DNA from: Profundibacter amoris
GTDB taxonomy: Bacteria > Pseudomonadota > Alphaproteobacteria > Rhodobacterales > Rhodobacteraceae
DNA length: 64,000 bases
Direction: 5' to 3'
NCBI RefSeq assembly: GCF_003544895.1
Contig: NZ_CP032125.1
Coordinates: 186,001-250,000 of the forward strand
Shown here: piece by piece, positions 63,000-64,000 of the stretch
Numbering within the stretch: the stretch's first letter is position 1
Layout: each line of letters opens with the position of its first letter
Program-made: the position numbers and the translations under genes
Notes under the pieces: generated by a model
Databases searched by the model: none
Told to the model about the DNA's origin: nothing
The model's input: only the letters and a program-made list of their open reading frames with translations

Positions 63000-63008
63000 C
63001 TAAGGCCC
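63000..63008. promoter_or_regulatory. CTAAGG-type motif upstream of xoxF
   Basis: CTAAGGCCC is 164 bp before the xoxF start. It shares CTAAGG and a following pyrimidine with copies before adhI and the regulator gene. The rest of 62962-63172 is a leader without a gene; AAGGAGG lies just before the xoxF start. Confidence 0.35.
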
Positions 63009-63172
63009 AGTTGCCCAAAAGCGGTGTCTCCTTCTTAATAAGAGTCTGAATAGAAAAATCCGGCTGCTGAACGGGCGTATTCATACGTTCGCGGACATCA
63101 AGGAAACCGGGGTGTAATCCAGCATCAAACGACAGCAGCGGGAACCGGATCTGGATGAACAAGGAGGAAAGA

Positions 63173-64000
63173 ATGAAACGATTTCTAACGGGCGCTGCGT
63201 TATTGCTGCTATCCAGCAGTCTGACAGCAAGCGCCAATGAATCAGTATTGGAGGCCACCGGAAACCCGGCACAATGGGCGATCCAGACTGGCGACTATGC
63301 CAATACGCGCTATTCGAAACTGGATCAGATCAATGCTGGCAATGTGGGCGACATGCAGGTGGCATGGACGTTCTCGACCGGCGTTCTGCGTGGGCATGAA
63401 GGCTCGCCTTTGGTGATCGGGGATGTGATGTATGTGCATTCGCCGTTCCCTAATATCGTCTTTGCGCTGGATCTGAATAATGATGGCAAGATCCTGTGGA
63501 AATACGAGCCCAAGCAGGACCCCAATGTCATTCCGGTGATGTGCTGTGATACAGTGAACCGTGGTCTGGCTTATGCCGATGGCAAAATCTTCCTGCATCA
63601 GGCGGACACTACCGTTGTGGCGCTGGATGCCAACAGCGGCGAAGTCGTCTGGTCGGTGGTCAATGGTGATCCCAGCAAGGGCGAAACCAACACAGCCACG
63701 GTGATGCCGGTGAAAGACAAGGTGATTGTCGGGATATCCGGCGGCGAATTCGGCGTGCGCGGCTCTGTGACCGCTTACAACATTGCTGATGGCTCGCTCG
63801 CTTGGCGCGCCTATTCAATGGGACCGGATAGCGATATTCTGGTGGATCCGGAAAAAACCACCCATTTGGGCAAGCCGATCGGCAAGGATTCCGGCCTGAA
63901 CACATGGGAAGGAGATCAGTGGAAGATCGGCGGCGGCACCACATGGGGCTGGTATTCCTATGACCCGGAATTGAACCTGATCTATTACGGCTCGGGCAAC
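63173..64000 (+). CDS. xoxF: XoxF-type PQQ methanol dehydrogenase, N-terminal part (runs off right edge)
   Basis: 276 codons are visible of a protein expected to be near 600 aa. A signal peptide (about residues 1-21) leads to a beta-propeller quinoprotein. The adjacent Cys124-Cys125 in [10 protein letters not shown] form the disulfide over PQQ; Glu192 in SGGEFGVRG and Asn276 at the very edge (YYGSGN) match metal ligands of the site. The wording [23 protein letters not shown]-like region is typical of XoxF. XoxF enzymes use lanthanides; the extra Asp that proves this lies beyond the window. It oxidises methanol to formaldehyde in the periplasm. Confidence 0.9.
   Translation, partial: MKRFLTGAALLLLSSSLTASANESVLEATGNPAQWAIQTGDYANTRYSKLDQINAGNVGDMQVAWTFSTGVLRGHEGSPLVIGDVMYVHSPFPNIVFALDLNNDGKILWKYEPKQDPNVIPVMCCDTVNRGLAYADGKIFLHQADTTVVALDANSGEVVWSVVNGDPSKGETNTATVMPVKDKVIVGISGGEFGVRGSVTAYNIADGSLAWRAYSMGPDSDILVDPEKTTHLGKPIGKDSGLNTWEGDQWKIGGGTTWGWYSYDPELNLIYYGSGN

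Overview
The window is a dense, high-GC chromosomal segment that reads as an alphaproteobacterium of the Rhodobacterales (Roseobacter/Paracoccus type). This placement is an inference from gene content: a petABC bc1 operon with a GTG-started Rieske gene, glnK-amt, adenine deaminase coupled to AMP nucleosidase, and an adhI/fghA/xoxF/pqq C1 block. I see no IS element, integrase, prophage or CRISPR array. Most genes sit in tightly packed operons with ATGA overlaps.

Layout. 1-7.7 kb is a copper/metal-stress island: the N-terminal part of a Cu+ P-type ATPase behind a CueR-type promoter, a TVP38 membrane protein, a DUF302 protein, a 45-aa Gly/Met peptide, a Met-rich EF-hand protein, and a divergent OmpR/histidine-kinase pair followed by cytochrome c, a Tat-exported multicopper oxidase and a second cytochrome c. 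7.8-16.1 kb holds a small membrane protein, a sulfurtransferase, an aromatic-type aminotransferase, a LysR/reductase divergent pair, amt-glnK and a class A penicillin-binding protein. 16.1-20.9 kb has a 30-bp perfect palindrome, the ade-amn purine operon, HU and an EamA transporter. 21-26.6 kb has a membrane protein, aroC and thiBPQ behind a TPP riboswitch. 26.7-35.4 kb is housekeeping: petABC, two glutathione transferases, PaiB-like, TauE-like, mtaB and dapF.

35.4-48 kb is a sugar catabolic locus arranged divergently around a GntR regulator. Leftward are an ABC sugar importer (ATPase, binding protein, two permeases), a Tm-1-like protein and a class II aldolase. Rightward are a lactonase-like hydrolase, a second class II aldolase, a short FGGY kinase, and three isomerases matching the Brucella erythritol set EryC, EryH (TpiA2) and EryI (RpiB). 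The EryA/EryB pair that feeds those isomerases in Brucella is absent, so the substrate is unknown. This is the best candidate for an undescribed pathway.

After a tRNA-Lys(UUU), 48.4-64 kb is a methylotrophy island: gfa, a LuxR-type response regulator, a FIST protein and a hybrid sensor kinase (FlhRS/Erc-like), two unknown secreted proteins, a SoxYZ-like carrier with its partner zinc hydrolase, pqqABCDE, adhI, fghA and the start of xoxF at the right edge. Together these would make PQQ, oxidise methanol in the periplasm and clear formaldehyde through glutathione to formate. A shared CTAAGG-containing motif lies 115-165 bp upstream of the regulator, pqqA, adhI and xoxF.
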